Shown: one piece after another, positions 47,702-56,323 of the stretch
How positions within the stretch are numbered: position 1 is the stretch's first letter
Layout: every line of letters starts with the position of its first letter
Source: Caloramator mitchellensis
GTDB taxonomy: Bacteria > Bacillota > Clostridia > Clostridiales > Caloramatoraceae
NCBI RefSeq assembly: GCF_001440545.1
Contig: NZ_LKHP01000003.1
Location: 62,001 to 126,000, forward strand
Direction: 5' to 3'
DNA length: 64,000 nt
Translations under genes and position numbers: made by a program
Notes under the pieces: generated by a model
Databases searched by the model: none
The model's input: the letters and a program-made list of their open reading frames with translations, nothing else
What the model was told of the DNA's origin: nothing

Positions 47702-47866
47702 GGGGGACAGTTCATTTGAAATATTAGAATTGCTTGTCTATATTCATAAATCAAATGAACTGTCCCTCAAACTCGAAATGCCTGTCCACGTTCATAAAAC
47801 AAATGAACTGTCCCCAAACTTAAAAAATAGAACAAGCATTTTTCATAAATTTAATGAACCGTCCCC
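47702..47866. repeat. REP-like units, one pair and two reverse units
   Basis: Forward 47702-47717 and reverse 47753-47766 form a pair with TTGCTTGTC in the loop, almost identical to the pair at 47228. Reverse units follow at 47801-47815 and 47853-47866; the last overlaps the end of the aminotransferase gene. Confidence 0.88.
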
Positions 47867-48669
47867 ATATATTTATCTATCTTCTCATCATAAAGCTTCA
47901 TAATCTCCCTTAACAATCCGCATTCTACATCAAATTTCAAATCCCCAATATGGCTAATTGGTAAAACCTTCGGAGATGTCCCGGTTAAAAATGCAGCATC
48001 AAAATATTCCAGCGAATCAACATAAATTGGCATTTCAACAACTTCAATATCCTTTTCCCTGCACAATTGCATTATCTTAAGCCTAGTTATGCCCACCAAA
48101 ACATCCCTCGTCGGCGCAGTAAAAACCTTATTTCCCTTAATAAAAAACAAGTTCGACCTGCTGCCCTCGGTTATCTCACCATTTTTTTTCATCAATAGCG
48201 CCTCATAACAGCCAGTTTCCTTCAGCTTCATATTAATTTCTTCACGCATATCCTTATAAATCACCTTTGCATGGGGATTTTTCCTCTCTGCTTCATATAA
48301 AATAGTCCTAACACCCAATCTATACATCTCATCGGTCGGATATTCCGATTTTATAAAATACAAATAAACATTAGGATCATCAAGATTGTTTATAACAATT
48401 TTTATATTATTATTCATCACTTCATTTATCGTCACCAAATTATATATTTTTTCTCTTGAATCCTCTAAATTAATATCCAAATCCCTGTTTAAGTGCCACG
48501 CTGAATTTCTCAGCCTATCAAAATGCTCCTCAAAAAAAAGAGGCTTTCCATTCATTATCCTAATAACCTCATATATAGCAGGATTCACCTCTTTATAAAT
48601 CTCATTGAATAACAAAGTTTCATAAATTTTCCCATTATGCATAAAATAATTCAAAATTGCTTCTCCCAT
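47851..48669 (-). CDS. PLP aminotransferase class IV
   Basis: 272 residues, fold type IV like branched-chain and D-amino acid aminotransferases and 4-amino-4-deoxychorismate lyase. The PLP lysine is in HAKVIYKD; EITEGSRSNLFFI and TRLKIMQLC bind the cofactor phosphate. The N-terminal VNPAIYEVIRIMNGKPLFFEEHFDRL suits this class, but substrate specificity is not fixed. The last five codons and stop (MGTVH, stop) are provided by a repeat unit, so the original C-terminus may have been replaced. AGGTGA precedes the ATG. Confidence 0.9.
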   Translation of the reverse strand: MGEAILNYFMHNGKIYETLLFNEIYKEVNPAIYEVIRIMNGKPLFFEEHFDRLRNSAWHLNRDLDINLEDSREKIYNLVTINEVMNNNIKIVINNLDDPNVYLYFIKSEYPTDEMYRLGVRTILYEAERKNPHAKVIYKDMREEINMKLKETGCYEALLMKKNGEITEGSRSNLFFIKGNKVFTAPTRDVLVGITRLKIMQLCREKDIEVVEMPIYVDSLEYFDAAFLTGTSPKVLPISHIGDLKFDVECGLLREIMKLYDEKIDKYMGTVH

Positions 48670-48801
48670 TTAAATCACCTCAAATATATTTTATAGCATT
48701 TTAATTAAAAAGTATAATATTTTAATAATTTAACAAATAAAAATTTTGCGAAAATTAAAAATGTTTGATAGAATATAATTGTAGTGAAGGGAGGCGTGAT
48801 T

Positions 48802-49707
48802 ATGATTAAGAATTTTGACGAATTATTAGAAGCGGTTAAAGGTCGTAAAAAAATGAAGCTTTCAGTTGCAGCTGCAAACGATATTGAAGTTTTACTTGCA
48901 GTGGAAAACGCTCGAAGCCTTGGACTTATAGATGCAGTTTTAGTTGGAGACGCTGAAGACATCAAAAAAATAGCCGGCGAAAATAATATAGATTTGAACA
49001 ACTATGAAATAATAGACGTTAAAGATTTAAAAGAAAGCGCAAGGGTTGCAGTATCATTAGTATCCCAGGGTATTGCAGACTTTTTGATGAAGGGGCTTAT
49101 AGGAACGGCTGACCTTTTAAAAGCTGTGCTTGATAAGGAAATTGGTCTTAGGACAAGCAACCTCTTAAGCCATGTTATGGTTTATAGCGTTGAAACCTAC
49201 CACAAGCTAATTCTTTTAACCGACGGCGGGATGGTAACCTATCCTGATATAACTCAAAAGGTTCAAATAGTGCAAAACGCTGTTAAGGTTGCAAAAGCTC
49301 TTAACATAAACCCAATCCATGTTGCACCTCTTTGTGCTGTTGAAGTTGTAAATCCTGACATGCAGGCTACAATAGATGCTTCAATACTTTCAAAGATGAA
49401 CCAAAGAGGACAAATTAAAGATTGCGTAATAGATGGGCCGCTTGCTCTTGACAACGCAATTTCAAAGGAAGCAGCAGCTCACAAGGGTATAAAAAGCCCA
49501 GTTGCAGGTGAAGCTGACATACTTCTTGTTCCAAACATCGAATCTGGAAATATGCTCGGTAAGAGCTTGACATATTTTGCAAAGGCAAAATCAGCAGGAA
49601 TAATCGTTGGAGCAAAATGCCCTATTGTTCTTGTTTCAAGGGCAGACACGCACGAATCAAAGCTTTATTCAATAGCACTTGGAAGTTTAATTGCTAATTC
49701 TAATTGA
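48802..49707 (+). CDS. ptb: Phosphate butyryltransferase-type enzyme (Ptb)
   Basis: 301 residues. Converts an acyl-CoA and phosphate to acyl-phosphate and CoA. KLSVAAANDIEVLLAVENA, FLMKGLIGTADLLKAVLDK, TDGGMVTYPD, GPLALDNAISKEAA and NIESGNMLGKSL match Ptb. AAGGGAGG precedes the ATG at 48802. No butyrate kinase gene follows; instead iorA starts 12 bases after the stop, suggesting that the substrate is the acyl-CoA made by the oxidoreductase. Confidence 0.93.
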   Translation: MIKNFDELLEAVKGRKKMKLSVAAANDIEVLLAVENARSLGLIDAVLVGDAEDIKKIAGENNIDLNNYEIIDVKDLKESARVAVSLVSQGIADFLMKGLIGTADLLKAVLDKEIGLRTSNLLSHVMVYSVETYHKLILLTDGGMVTYPDITQKVQIVQNAVKVAKALNINPIHVAPLCAVEVVNPDMQATIDASILSKMNQRGQIKDCVIDGPLALDNAISKEAAAHKGIKSPVAGEADILLVPNIESGNMLGKSLTYFAKAKSAGIIVGAKCPIVLVSRADTHESKLYSIALGSLIANSN

Positions 49708-49719
49708 GGAGGAGTCAAG

Positions 49720-51480
49720 ATGAAAAAAATTATGACGGGCAACGAAGCCATTGCAAGAGGCGTCTTTGAAGCCGGCTGCACAGTTGCGGCGGCATATCCA
49801 GGGACACCAAGCACAGAAATACTTGAAAATGTAGCACTTTACGATGGAATCTACGCAGAATGGTCGCCAAATGAAAAGGTGGCATTTGAAGTTGCGGCAG
49901 GAGCATCGATTGCAGGGGCAAGGGCATTGACTGCGATGAAGCACGTTGGACTTAATGTTGCAGCAGACCCGCTGTTTACTATGGCCTACGAAGGGGTTAA
50001 CGGAGGATTTGTTGTAGTATCTGCTGATGACCCAGGAATGCACAGCTCGCAAAATGAGCAGGACAACAGACTATATGCACAGCATGCAAAGGTTGCTATG
50101 ATTGAGCCATCCGACAGCCAGGAGTGCAAAGATTATATTAAAATAGCATATGAAATTAGCGAGCAGTTCGATACGCTCGTTTTATTCAGAATTACAACAA
50201 GAATCGCTCATTCAAAATCTATCGTGGAACTTGGAGATAGAGTTGAGGTTGGGGTTAAGGAATATAAAAAGGACATAAAAAAATACGTTATGATTCCTGG
50301 ACATGCAAGAGTTAAGCACGTTGAAGTAGAAGAAAGATTAAAAAAACTACAGGAATATTCAAACAATACTCCGCTTAATAGAATCGAAATGGGAGATACA
50401 AAGATTGGTATTATAACAAGCGGCGTTTCATACCAATATGCAAAGGAAGTATTTGGAGAAAATGCGTCATACTTAAAACTTGGATTCACATTCCCGCTTC
50501 CTGATAAATTAATAAAAGAATTTGCAAGCATGGTAGACAAGCTTTATATAATAGAAGAAAACGAGCCATATATCGAAACATTCGTTAAGGCGATGGGTAT
50601 AGAGTGCACAGGTAAAGAATTGATTCCTATTTGTGGCGAATTGAACCCAGACATAATAAGAAAAGCGCTTTTAGGGACAGGCGAAAAGGAATTATATAAT
50701 GTTGAGATAAACGTTCCAAATAGACCACCTGTATTGTGTCCTGGTTGTCCTCATAGAGGAATATTCTATGCCGTAAGCAAACACAAGGATATAATTGCAA
50801 CAGGAGATATTGGCTGCTATACTCTTGGGATGATGCCGCCTCTTAATGTTACCGACACAGTTATCGACATGGGAGCAGGAATTTCAGCTGCGATAGGATT
50901 TGAGAAAGCGGCTATGATGGGCGGAAGAAAGAATAAGATATTTGGATTTGTTGGCGATTCAACATTCTTCCATTCAGGAATAACCGGGCTTGTGGATGCT
51001 GTTTATAATAACAGCCCAATTGTTTCGGTTATACTCGATAATAGCATAACTGGAATGACTGGGCATCAGGAAAACCCAGGAACAGGTAAAACACTTAAGG
51101 GAGATATAGCGCCTGTTATAGATATATTGGGAATTGTTAAAGCTGTTGGAATAAAGGAAGAAAACATCAGAGTGGTAGACCCTTACAAGCTTGATGAAAC
51201 AGAAAAGGCGGTTAAGGATGCATACAATGCAACCGAACCTTTTGTAATTATAACAAAGCAGCCATGCGCTCTATTGAAGGATGTTATGAAGAAAAGAGCA
51301 GGCAAATACGTGAAGATAAATCAGGATAAGTGTAAAAAGTGCAAGGCTTGTTTGAGAGTTGGCTGCCCTGCAATATCAAATAGAAACGGTATGATTACAA
51401 TAGATAAGGACATGTGCAACCAATGCACCGTATGTATGCAGGTATGTAAATTTGACGCAATGGAAAAGGTAGGTGAGTAA
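49720..51480 (+). CDS. iorA: Indolepyruvate:ferredoxin oxidoreductase alpha subunit
   Basis: 586 residues. Oxidatively decarboxylates aryl 2-keto acids to acyl-CoA while reducing ferredoxin. It begins with the pyrimidine domain (GNEAIARGVFEAGCTVAAAYPG), has the TPP-diphosphate domain (TGDIGCYTLG, GDSTFFHSGITGLVDAVYNN), and ends with two 4Fe-4S motifs (CKKCKACLRVGCPAI and CNQCTVCMQVCKF). The gene follows ptb closely and overlaps or abuts iorB. Confidence 0.95.
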   Translation: MKKIMTGNEAIARGVFEAGCTVAAAYPGTPSTEILENVALYDGIYAEWSPNEKVAFEVAAGASIAGARALTAMKHVGLNVAADPLFTMAYEGVNGGFVVVSADDPGMHSSQNEQDNRLYAQHAKVAMIEPSDSQECKDYIKIAYEISEQFDTLVLFRITTRIAHSKSIVELGDRVEVGVKEYKKDIKKYVMIPGHARVKHVEVEERLKKLQEYSNNTPLNRIEMGDTKIGIITSGVSYQYAKEVFGENASYLKLGFTFPLPDKLIKEFASMVDKLYIIEENEPYIETFVKAMGIECTGKELIPICGELNPDIIRKALLGTGEKELYNVEINVPNRPPVLCPGCPHRGIFYAVSKHKDIIATGDIGCYTLGMMPPLNVTDTVIDMGAGISAAIGFEKAAMMGGRKNKIFGFVGDSTFFHSGITGLVDAVYNNSPIVSVILDNSITGMTGHQENPGTGKTLKGDIAPVIDILGIVKAVGIKEENIRVVDPYKLDETEKAVKDAYNATEPFVIITKQPCALLKDVMKKRAGKYVKINQDKCKKCKACLRVGCPAISNRNGMITIDKDMCNQCTVCMQVCKFDAMEKVGE

Positions 51481-51481
51481 C

Positions 51482-52057
51482 ATGATAAAGAGCTTATTAT
51501 TCGTAGGTGTTGGAGGACAGGGAATAATACTTGCATCAAAAATATTGACCGAGGGGCTTGTAAAATACGGATATGATGTTAAGATGAGCGAAGTTCATGG
51601 CATGGCTCAAAGAGGCGGCAGCGTAACTACGCAGGTAAGATTTGGCGAAAAGGTATATTCACCGCTTATAGGAGATGGAGAAGCGGATGTAATAGTGTCT
51701 TTTGAAAAGCTGGAAGCTGCAAGATGGATAAAATATCTTAAAAAGGGTGGCACTTTGGTCGTTAACGACTATGAAATATATCCGCAATCCGTTTTGGTTG
51801 GGCAAGAAACTTACCCAGATAATATAATTGAAAAGCTCAAGAAAACAGTCGAAAATGTGGTTGTATTTAACGCTGCTCAAGTGGCAGAAAACCTTGGCAA
51901 CATTAAGGCACAAAACATCGTTCTGCTTGGCGCACTTATAAAAGCACTCGGAGTTGAAAACCTCGACTGGGAGGCTGTTATTAAAGAAAACCTTCCCGCA
52001 AAGATGCATGAATTGAACATCAACGCATTAAAGGAAGGCATGAAACTCAGCAAATAA
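51482..52057 (+). CDS. iorB: Indolepyruvate:ferredoxin oxidoreductase beta subunit
   Basis: 191 residues, the gamma-type domain of the 2-oxoacid oxidoreductases: LLFVGVGGQGIILASKILTE, SEVHGMAQRGGSV and PLIGDGEADVIVSFE. It pairs with IorA. I prefer the ATG at 51482, placed one base after the iorA stop and served by GGTAGGTGA; a GTG at 51473 is open. Repeat units begin 15 bases after its stop. Confidence 0.95.
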   Translation: MIKSLLFVGVGGQGIILASKILTEGLVKYGYDVKMSEVHGMAQRGGSVTTQVRFGEKVYSPLIGDGEADVIVSFEKLEAARWIKYLKKGGTLVVNDYEIYPQSVLVGQETYPDNIIEKLKKTVENVVVFNAAQVAENLGNIKAQNIVLLGALIKALGVENLDWEAVIKENLPAKMHELNINALKEGMKLSK

Positions 52058-52071
52058 GCATGGGAAAGCTT

Positions 52072-52413
52072 GGGGACGGTTCATTTCTAATATAAATTTT
52101 TGATTTATGATTGACATGAGATTGGGGACAGTTCATTTGCTATTTGAATTGTCCCTATATTTATGGATATAATTTACAGAATATTTAAAATAATTTAAAA
52201 ATTAAGATAAAAAATTAACGATAATTCGAAAATTATTAATGGGGACGGTTCATTTAAATTATTAACTTGGCCAAGCAGTTCAGAAATCAGAGCCTTTTAG
52301 CATGCGATAAAAAATTATTTTTTTAACAAGCGAGAATTTAAAGTGAAGTTTTCAAAGTCTAAAATTACAAAATTGGTAAATCAAAAAGTTTAATTTGTGA
52401 ATGAACTGTCCCC
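52072..52413. repeat. REP-like units between iorB and the hydrogenase operon
   Basis: Forward units at 52072, 52124 and 52241, a reverse unit at 52400 and a decayed reverse unit near 52144. Both the GGACGG and GGACAG variants occur. TTGGCCAAGC at 52265 is the second block. The reverse unit ends 30 bases before the first hydrogenase start codon. Confidence 0.85.
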
Positions 52414-52443
52414 AAAATGTCTAAAAAAACAGGAGGTGTCAGT

Positions 52444-52926
52444 ATGGTTAATCAAGAAATCAAAGAAAAAATCATGGGAATTATTGAGAAGTATCAAAGG
52501 GAAAAAGAAAAGCTTGTTATGATTCTTCTAGAGGTTCAGAAGCTTACGGACAGAAACTACATCGATATGGAATGGGCTAAATTAATTGCTGAGGAGCTTA
52601 AAATACCATACACAAAGGTATATGACGTTATTACCTTCTACTCGATGTTTTCAATCAAGCCAAGGGGCAAATATGTTATAGAAATTTGCAAAAGCGCACC
52701 TTGCCATGTAAATAAGTCTAAAGATGTTGTGAAGGAATTTGAAGAAATTTTAAATATTAAAATGGGTGAGACGACACCAGATAATTTGTTTACGCTTCAA
52801 TATACAAGCTGCATTGGAGCATGTGATGTTGCCCCAGCCATAAAAATAGGCGAAAAAGTCTATGGAAATCTCAATAAAGAAAAAATTCAACAGATAGTTA
52901 TGGATTACAGAAACAATTCAATTTAA
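52444..52926 (+). CDS. NuoE-like 2Fe-2S subunit of [FeFe] hydrogenase (HydC type)
   Basis: 160 residues. A thioredoxin-like 2Fe-2S protein with ligands in CKSAPC and CIGAC, plus the helical VYDVITFYSMFSIKPRGKY segment. It passes electrons between the flavin subunit and the hydrogenase. CAGGAGGTG precedes the ATG at 52444. First gene of a three-gene operon with the NuoF-like and [FeFe] subunits. Confidence 0.93.
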   Translation: MVNQEIKEKIMGIIEKYQREKEKLVMILLEVQKLTDRNYIDMEWAKLIAEELKIPYTKVYDVITFYSMFSIKPRGKYVIEICKSAPCHVNKSKDVVKEFEEILNIKMGETTPDNLFTLQYTSCIGACDVAPAIKIGEKVYGNLNKEKIQQIVMDYRNNSI

Positions 52927-52948
52927 TTATTGAAACGGAGGGAAACTA

Positions 52949-54244
52949 ATGACGAAAACATTAAATTTAATTACCGAATATGCAGGAAAGATAAAACCTG
53001 ATTCCATAGAAGAATATGTTTCTGTCGGAGGGTTTGAGGCGCTTAAGATTGCAATGGGCAAAAGTCCTATAGAATCAATTGAAGAAATAAAAAAATCAAA
53101 ACTTCAAGGAAGAGGTGGGGCAGCTTATCCAACAGGTGTAAAATGGGAACAAGCTTATCAAATTCAAAAGAACCCCAAATATATAATATGCAATGCAGAT
53201 GAAGGCGAGCCTGGAACTTTTAAGGATAAAGTAATATTGGACCATCTTCCTTTGATGCTAATTGAAGGAATGACCATTGCTGCATATATTCTTAATTCAC
53301 CAAAGGGATTTATTTACATTAGAGGTGAATATCCTGAGTCACAAAAAATTGTTGCAAGGGCCATAAAAGCAGCTAAGGAGCGAGGTTTTTTAGGCAGCGA
53401 TATACTTGGGACAAAATTTAGCTTTGATATAGAAATTATATCAGGCGCAGGCGCATACGTATGCGGAGAAAACTCTGCGCTAGTTGAATCAACCGAGGGT
53501 AATTCTGGCAGACCAAGGATGAAGCCTCCTTTTATAAAAAATCATGGTTACATGGGTATGCCCACTCTTGTAAATAATGTTGAAACTTTCGCATATGTCC
53601 CATATATTCTAAAAGAAGGTGGAGAAAAATTTGCATCCTATGGAACGGAATTTAGCGGCGGAACTAAACTTGTTTGCTTATCGGGAAATTTAGTGAACAA
53701 GGGAGTATTTGAGGTTCCATTTGGAATTACTTTAAGGGAACTTATATACGATATAGGCGGTGGGATTCCTGATGGAAGAAAACTTAAGTTTGTCCAACTT
53801 GGTGGTTCATCAGGCCCATGTATTCCCGAAGAAATGCTTGATACTAAACTTTGTTATAAAGAATTAAAAAGCAAAGGGCTGACATTAGGTTCAGGTGCAA
53901 TATTGGTGGTGGATGATTCGAATTGTGCAGTTGATTTTTTAAAGTGCGTTACAGAGTTTTTCTACCATGAATCATGCGGTAAATGCACCCCATGCAGAGA
54001 AGGGAATAAGCAATTACTTGCATTGGTTAACAAATTTGCAAACGGCAATGCAACTGAAAATGATTTGCAAATAATAAAGAAAGTCGGTTATATAATGAAA
54101 AACGCAGCCTTCTGCGGACTTGGTGAAACGGCGCCAACAGCTCATCTTAGCTTAATAAAATATTTTGAGGATGAGTTTGTGGAACATATAAATAAAAAGT
54201 GCAGGGCGAATGTTTGCAACTTTGGAGGTGTTGAAAATGATTAA
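52949..54244 (+). CDS. NuoF-like NAD-binding flavoprotein subunit of hydrogenase (HydB type)
   Basis: 431 residues. FMN and NAD site GRGGAAYPTGVKW, NADEGEPGTFKDK and GAGAYVCGENSAL; 4Fe-4S ligands CGKCTPC plus the later CGLGETAP. It is near the length of complex I NuoF and lacks both the N-terminal 2Fe-2S domain and the C-terminal double 4Fe-4S domain of the long HydB of bifurcating hydrogenases. This may mean a simpler NADH-linked enzyme. It overlaps the next gene by eight bases. Confidence 0.93.
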   Translation: MTKTLNLITEYAGKIKPDSIEEYVSVGGFEALKIAMGKSPIESIEEIKKSKLQGRGGAAYPTGVKWEQAYQIQKNPKYIICNADEGEPGTFKDKVILDHLPLMLIEGMTIAAYILNSPKGFIYIRGEYPESQKIVARAIKAAKERGFLGSDILGTKFSFDIEIISGAGAYVCGENSALVESTEGNSGRPRMKPPFIKNHGYMGMPTLVNNVETFAYVPYILKEGGEKFASYGTEFSGGTKLVCLSGNLVNKGVFEVPFGITLRELIYDIGGGIPDGRKLKFVQLGGSSGPCIPEEMLDTKLCYKELKSKGLTLGSGAILVVDDSNCAVDFLKCVTEFFYHESCGKCTPCREGNKQLLALVNKFANGNATENDLQIIKKVGYIMKNAAFCGLGETAPTAHLSLIKYFEDEFVEHINKKCRANVCNFGGVEND

Positions 54245-55949
54245 TCTTAGTATAAATAATATACCAGTCAGCGTTGAAGAAGGAACAACGATTTTACAGG
54301 CGGCAAAGATGATAGGAGTCGAGATTCCAACGCTTTGCTATCATGAGGACCAATCGGTAAAGGCCAATTGCAGAATTTGCCTTGTTGAGGTAAAAGGGGC
54401 AAAAGGGCTTCTTACAGCGTGTTCAACTAAAGTTTTTGAGGGCATGGAGGTGTTTACAAACACAAGAGCGGCAAGGGATGCAAGGAAAACCGTGCTGGAA
54501 TTGATACTTGCCAGCCATCCTATGGATTGCTTAAAGTGTATAAGGAATCAAAAGTGTGAATTGCAAAAATATGCAGCAGAGTTTTTTATAGAGGAATTGC
54601 CTTTTGAAAGAACTTATCAAATTCTGCCTAAAGATGAGTCAAGCCCATCTATAGTAAAGGATTTGAGCAAATGCATTAAATGCGGACGTTGTGTTGAAGT
54701 ATGCCAAAGCATTCAATCAGTTGGGGCTATTTCATATTCTCATAGATCAGACGAATATAGGATAGCCACATTGTTTGAGTTACCGCTAAATGAAACGGTT
54801 TGTGTTTATTGTGGACAATGTTCATTAGCATGTCCGGTTGGTGCTATTTATGAGAAATCGGAAATAGAGAAGGTATGGAAGGCACTTGGTGACCCAGAAA
54901 TGCACGTTGTTGTTCAAACAGCCCCTGCAGTTAGGGTATCGTTAGGTGAAGAATTTGGAATGGAGCCTGGCAGCATAGTAACGGGGCAGATGGTAACTGC
55001 GCTGAGGATGCTTGGATTTGATAGAGTGTTTGATACAGATTTTACAGCTGATTTAACGATTATCGAAGAAGGAAATGAATTTTTGCAAAGATTAAAAAAT
55101 GGCGGCCCGTTCCCTATGTTTACGTCGTGCAGCCCAGGATGGGTAAATTTTGTTGAGACGTTTTATCCTGAATTTATGGCGAATTTATCAACATGCAAAT
55201 CACCGCAGCAAATGTTTGGAGCGCTTGCAAAGACCTATTATGCACAAAAAATGGGTATATCGCCTGATAAAATATTTGTAGTATCAGTAATGCCATGCAC
55301 TGCAAAGAAGTATGAATCTGCAAGGGAAGAGATGAATTCCAGCGGATTTAGGGATGTGGACGTTGTTTTGACAACAAGGGAGCTTGCAAGGATGATAAGG
55401 GAATCAGGGATTGATTTAAAGAAGATTGTGGAAAGTGAGTTTGATGCACCTTTTGGGATAACATCTGGTGCGGGGGTTATTTTTGGAGCGTCAGGTGGAG
55501 TTATGGAGGCTGCGCTAAGAACGGTTTATGAAGTTGTGACGCAGAGGGAACTTGGGAAGCTGGATTTTGAGGACGTAAGAGGGTTGGATGGAATAAAGGA
55601 AGCGGTTATAAATATAGATGGGTTGGAGGTGAAAATAGCTGTTGCTAATAGCCTTAGCAATGCAAGGCATTTGGTTGATAAGATAAAAAGCGGCGAGAGA
55701 GAGTATCATTTTATTGAGGTTATGTGCTGCCCTGGCGGTTGTATAGGAGGTGGAGGACAACCTATTGGAACGGTGAACAGGGTGCGAAATGAGAGAATAA
55801 AGTCTATTTATGAGGTTGACGCAAATATGCCTATTAGGCAATCGCATAAAAACCCAGTGATAAAGCAGCTTTACGACGAATTTTTGGAAAAACCCCTTGG
55901 GGAGAGGTCGCATCATCTGCTGCACACGCATTACCGCGCAAGGGGATGA
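54237..55949 (+). CDS. hydA: [FeFe] hydrogenase catalytic subunit HydA
   Basis: 570 residues. Electron relay: N-terminal 2Fe-2S domain (TLCYHEDQSVKANCRICLVE), His-Cys3 cluster (HPMDCLKCIRNQKCE), two 4Fe-4S (CIKCGRCVEVCQ and CVYCGQCSLACP), then the H-cluster motifs TSCSPGWVNF, MPCTAKKYE and EVMCCPGGCIGGGGQP. Makes or oxidises H2. GGAGGTG precedes ATG 54237. The C-terminus lacks the extra 2Fe-2S domain of Thermotoga-type HydA. A repeat unit begins one base after the stop. Confidence 0.95.
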   Translation: MINLSINNIPVSVEEGTTILQAAKMIGVEIPTLCYHEDQSVKANCRICLVEVKGAKGLLTACSTKVFEGMEVFTNTRAARDARKTVLELILASHPMDCLKCIRNQKCELQKYAAEFFIEELPFERTYQILPKDESSPSIVKDLSKCIKCGRCVEVCQSIQSVGAISYSHRSDEYRIATLFELPLNETVCVYCGQCSLACPVGAIYEKSEIEKVWKALGDPEMHVVVQTAPAVRVSLGEEFGMEPGSIVTGQMVTALRMLGFDRVFDTDFTADLTIIEEGNEFLQRLKNGGPFPMFTSCSPGWVNFVETFYPEFMANLSTCKSPQQMFGALAKTYYAQKMGISPDKIFVVSVMPCTAKKYESAREEMNSSGFRDVDVVLTTRELARMIRESGIDLKKIVESEFDAPFGITSGAGVIFGASGGVMEAALRTVYEVVTQRELGKLDFEDVRGLDGIKEAVINIDGLEVKIAVANSLSNARHLVDKIKSGEREYHFIEVMCCPGGCIGGGGQPIGTVNRVRNERIKSIYEVDANMPIRQSHKNPVIKQLYDEFLEKPLGERSHHLLHTHYRARG

Positions 55950-55950
55950 T

Positions 55951-56045
55951 GGGGACGGTTCATTTGATATTTAAAATTTACATTGAAAACTGATAGAGTG
56001 ATTAGGGACGGTTCATGAACAATTTAAATCATGAACCGTTTTTTA
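55951..56045. repeat. REP-like units forming a T-tailed hairpin after hydA
   Basis: Forward unit 55951-55965; then forward 56005 and reverse 56030 pair tightly (ACGGTTCATGA with TCATGAACCGT, 11 perfect bases) and are followed by five Ts, giving a probable terminator of the hydrogenase operon built from repeat units. Confidence 0.8.
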
Positions 56046-56175
56046 GTGTGCCGGTATGGGCGACAGCTTGGCAGTGAAAGTCCGCTGTGGGCTTGGTAGT
56101 GGGAACCACTAGCCAATGGTAAGTGTGTATATCGTGAGATGGAATTTAAAGGAAGCCGTATAAGGAAGCCGTAGA
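56046..56175 (+). ncRNA. Group II intron 5' fragment (domain I remnant)
   Basis: GTGTGCCGG at 56046 fits the GUGYG 5' end of group II introns, followed by GCAGTGAAAGTCCGCTGTGG, GTAGTGGGAACCACTAGCC, AATGGTAAGTGTGTATATCG and GGAATTTAAAGGAAGCCGTA, the series seen in bacterial group II intron domain I as I recall it. Only about 130 bases remain; no reverse transcriptase or domain V/VI follows, so it is a dead fragment cut off by repeat units on both sides. Confidence 0.6.
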
Positions 56176-56177
56176 TA

Positions 56178-56232
56178 GGGACGGTTCATTTCAATTATAA
56201 AAATTTAAGTTAATTATCAAATGAACCGTCCC
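56178..56232. repeat. REP-like inverted pair upstream of the RAYT gene
   Basis: Forward 56178-56191 (GGACGG variant) and reverse 56219-56232 (CCGTCC variant), with the matching base change on both arms. A stem forms around a 27-base AT-rich loop, 92 bases before the transposase start codon. Confidence 0.88.
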
Positions 56233-56323
56233 ACATGAACCACATGAACAAAAAATAGAATAAAATCTTGTTATTATGGCAAAAATATCAGATGATTATA
56301 ATAATTGGAGGAGTGTGATATTT

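Noticed and set aside
47700-47903. Open frame through the repeat cluster after the thiamine-binding-like gene
   Set aside because: Its protein is only translated repeat units (NELSLKL, NELSPNL, NEPSPY) and it overlaps the aminotransferase gene on the other strand.
56276-56323. Upstream ATG giving 16 more residues to the RAYT protein
   Set aside because: No ribosome site before it, while GGAGGAG precedes the later ATG, which begins the conserved MPRTAREK start.
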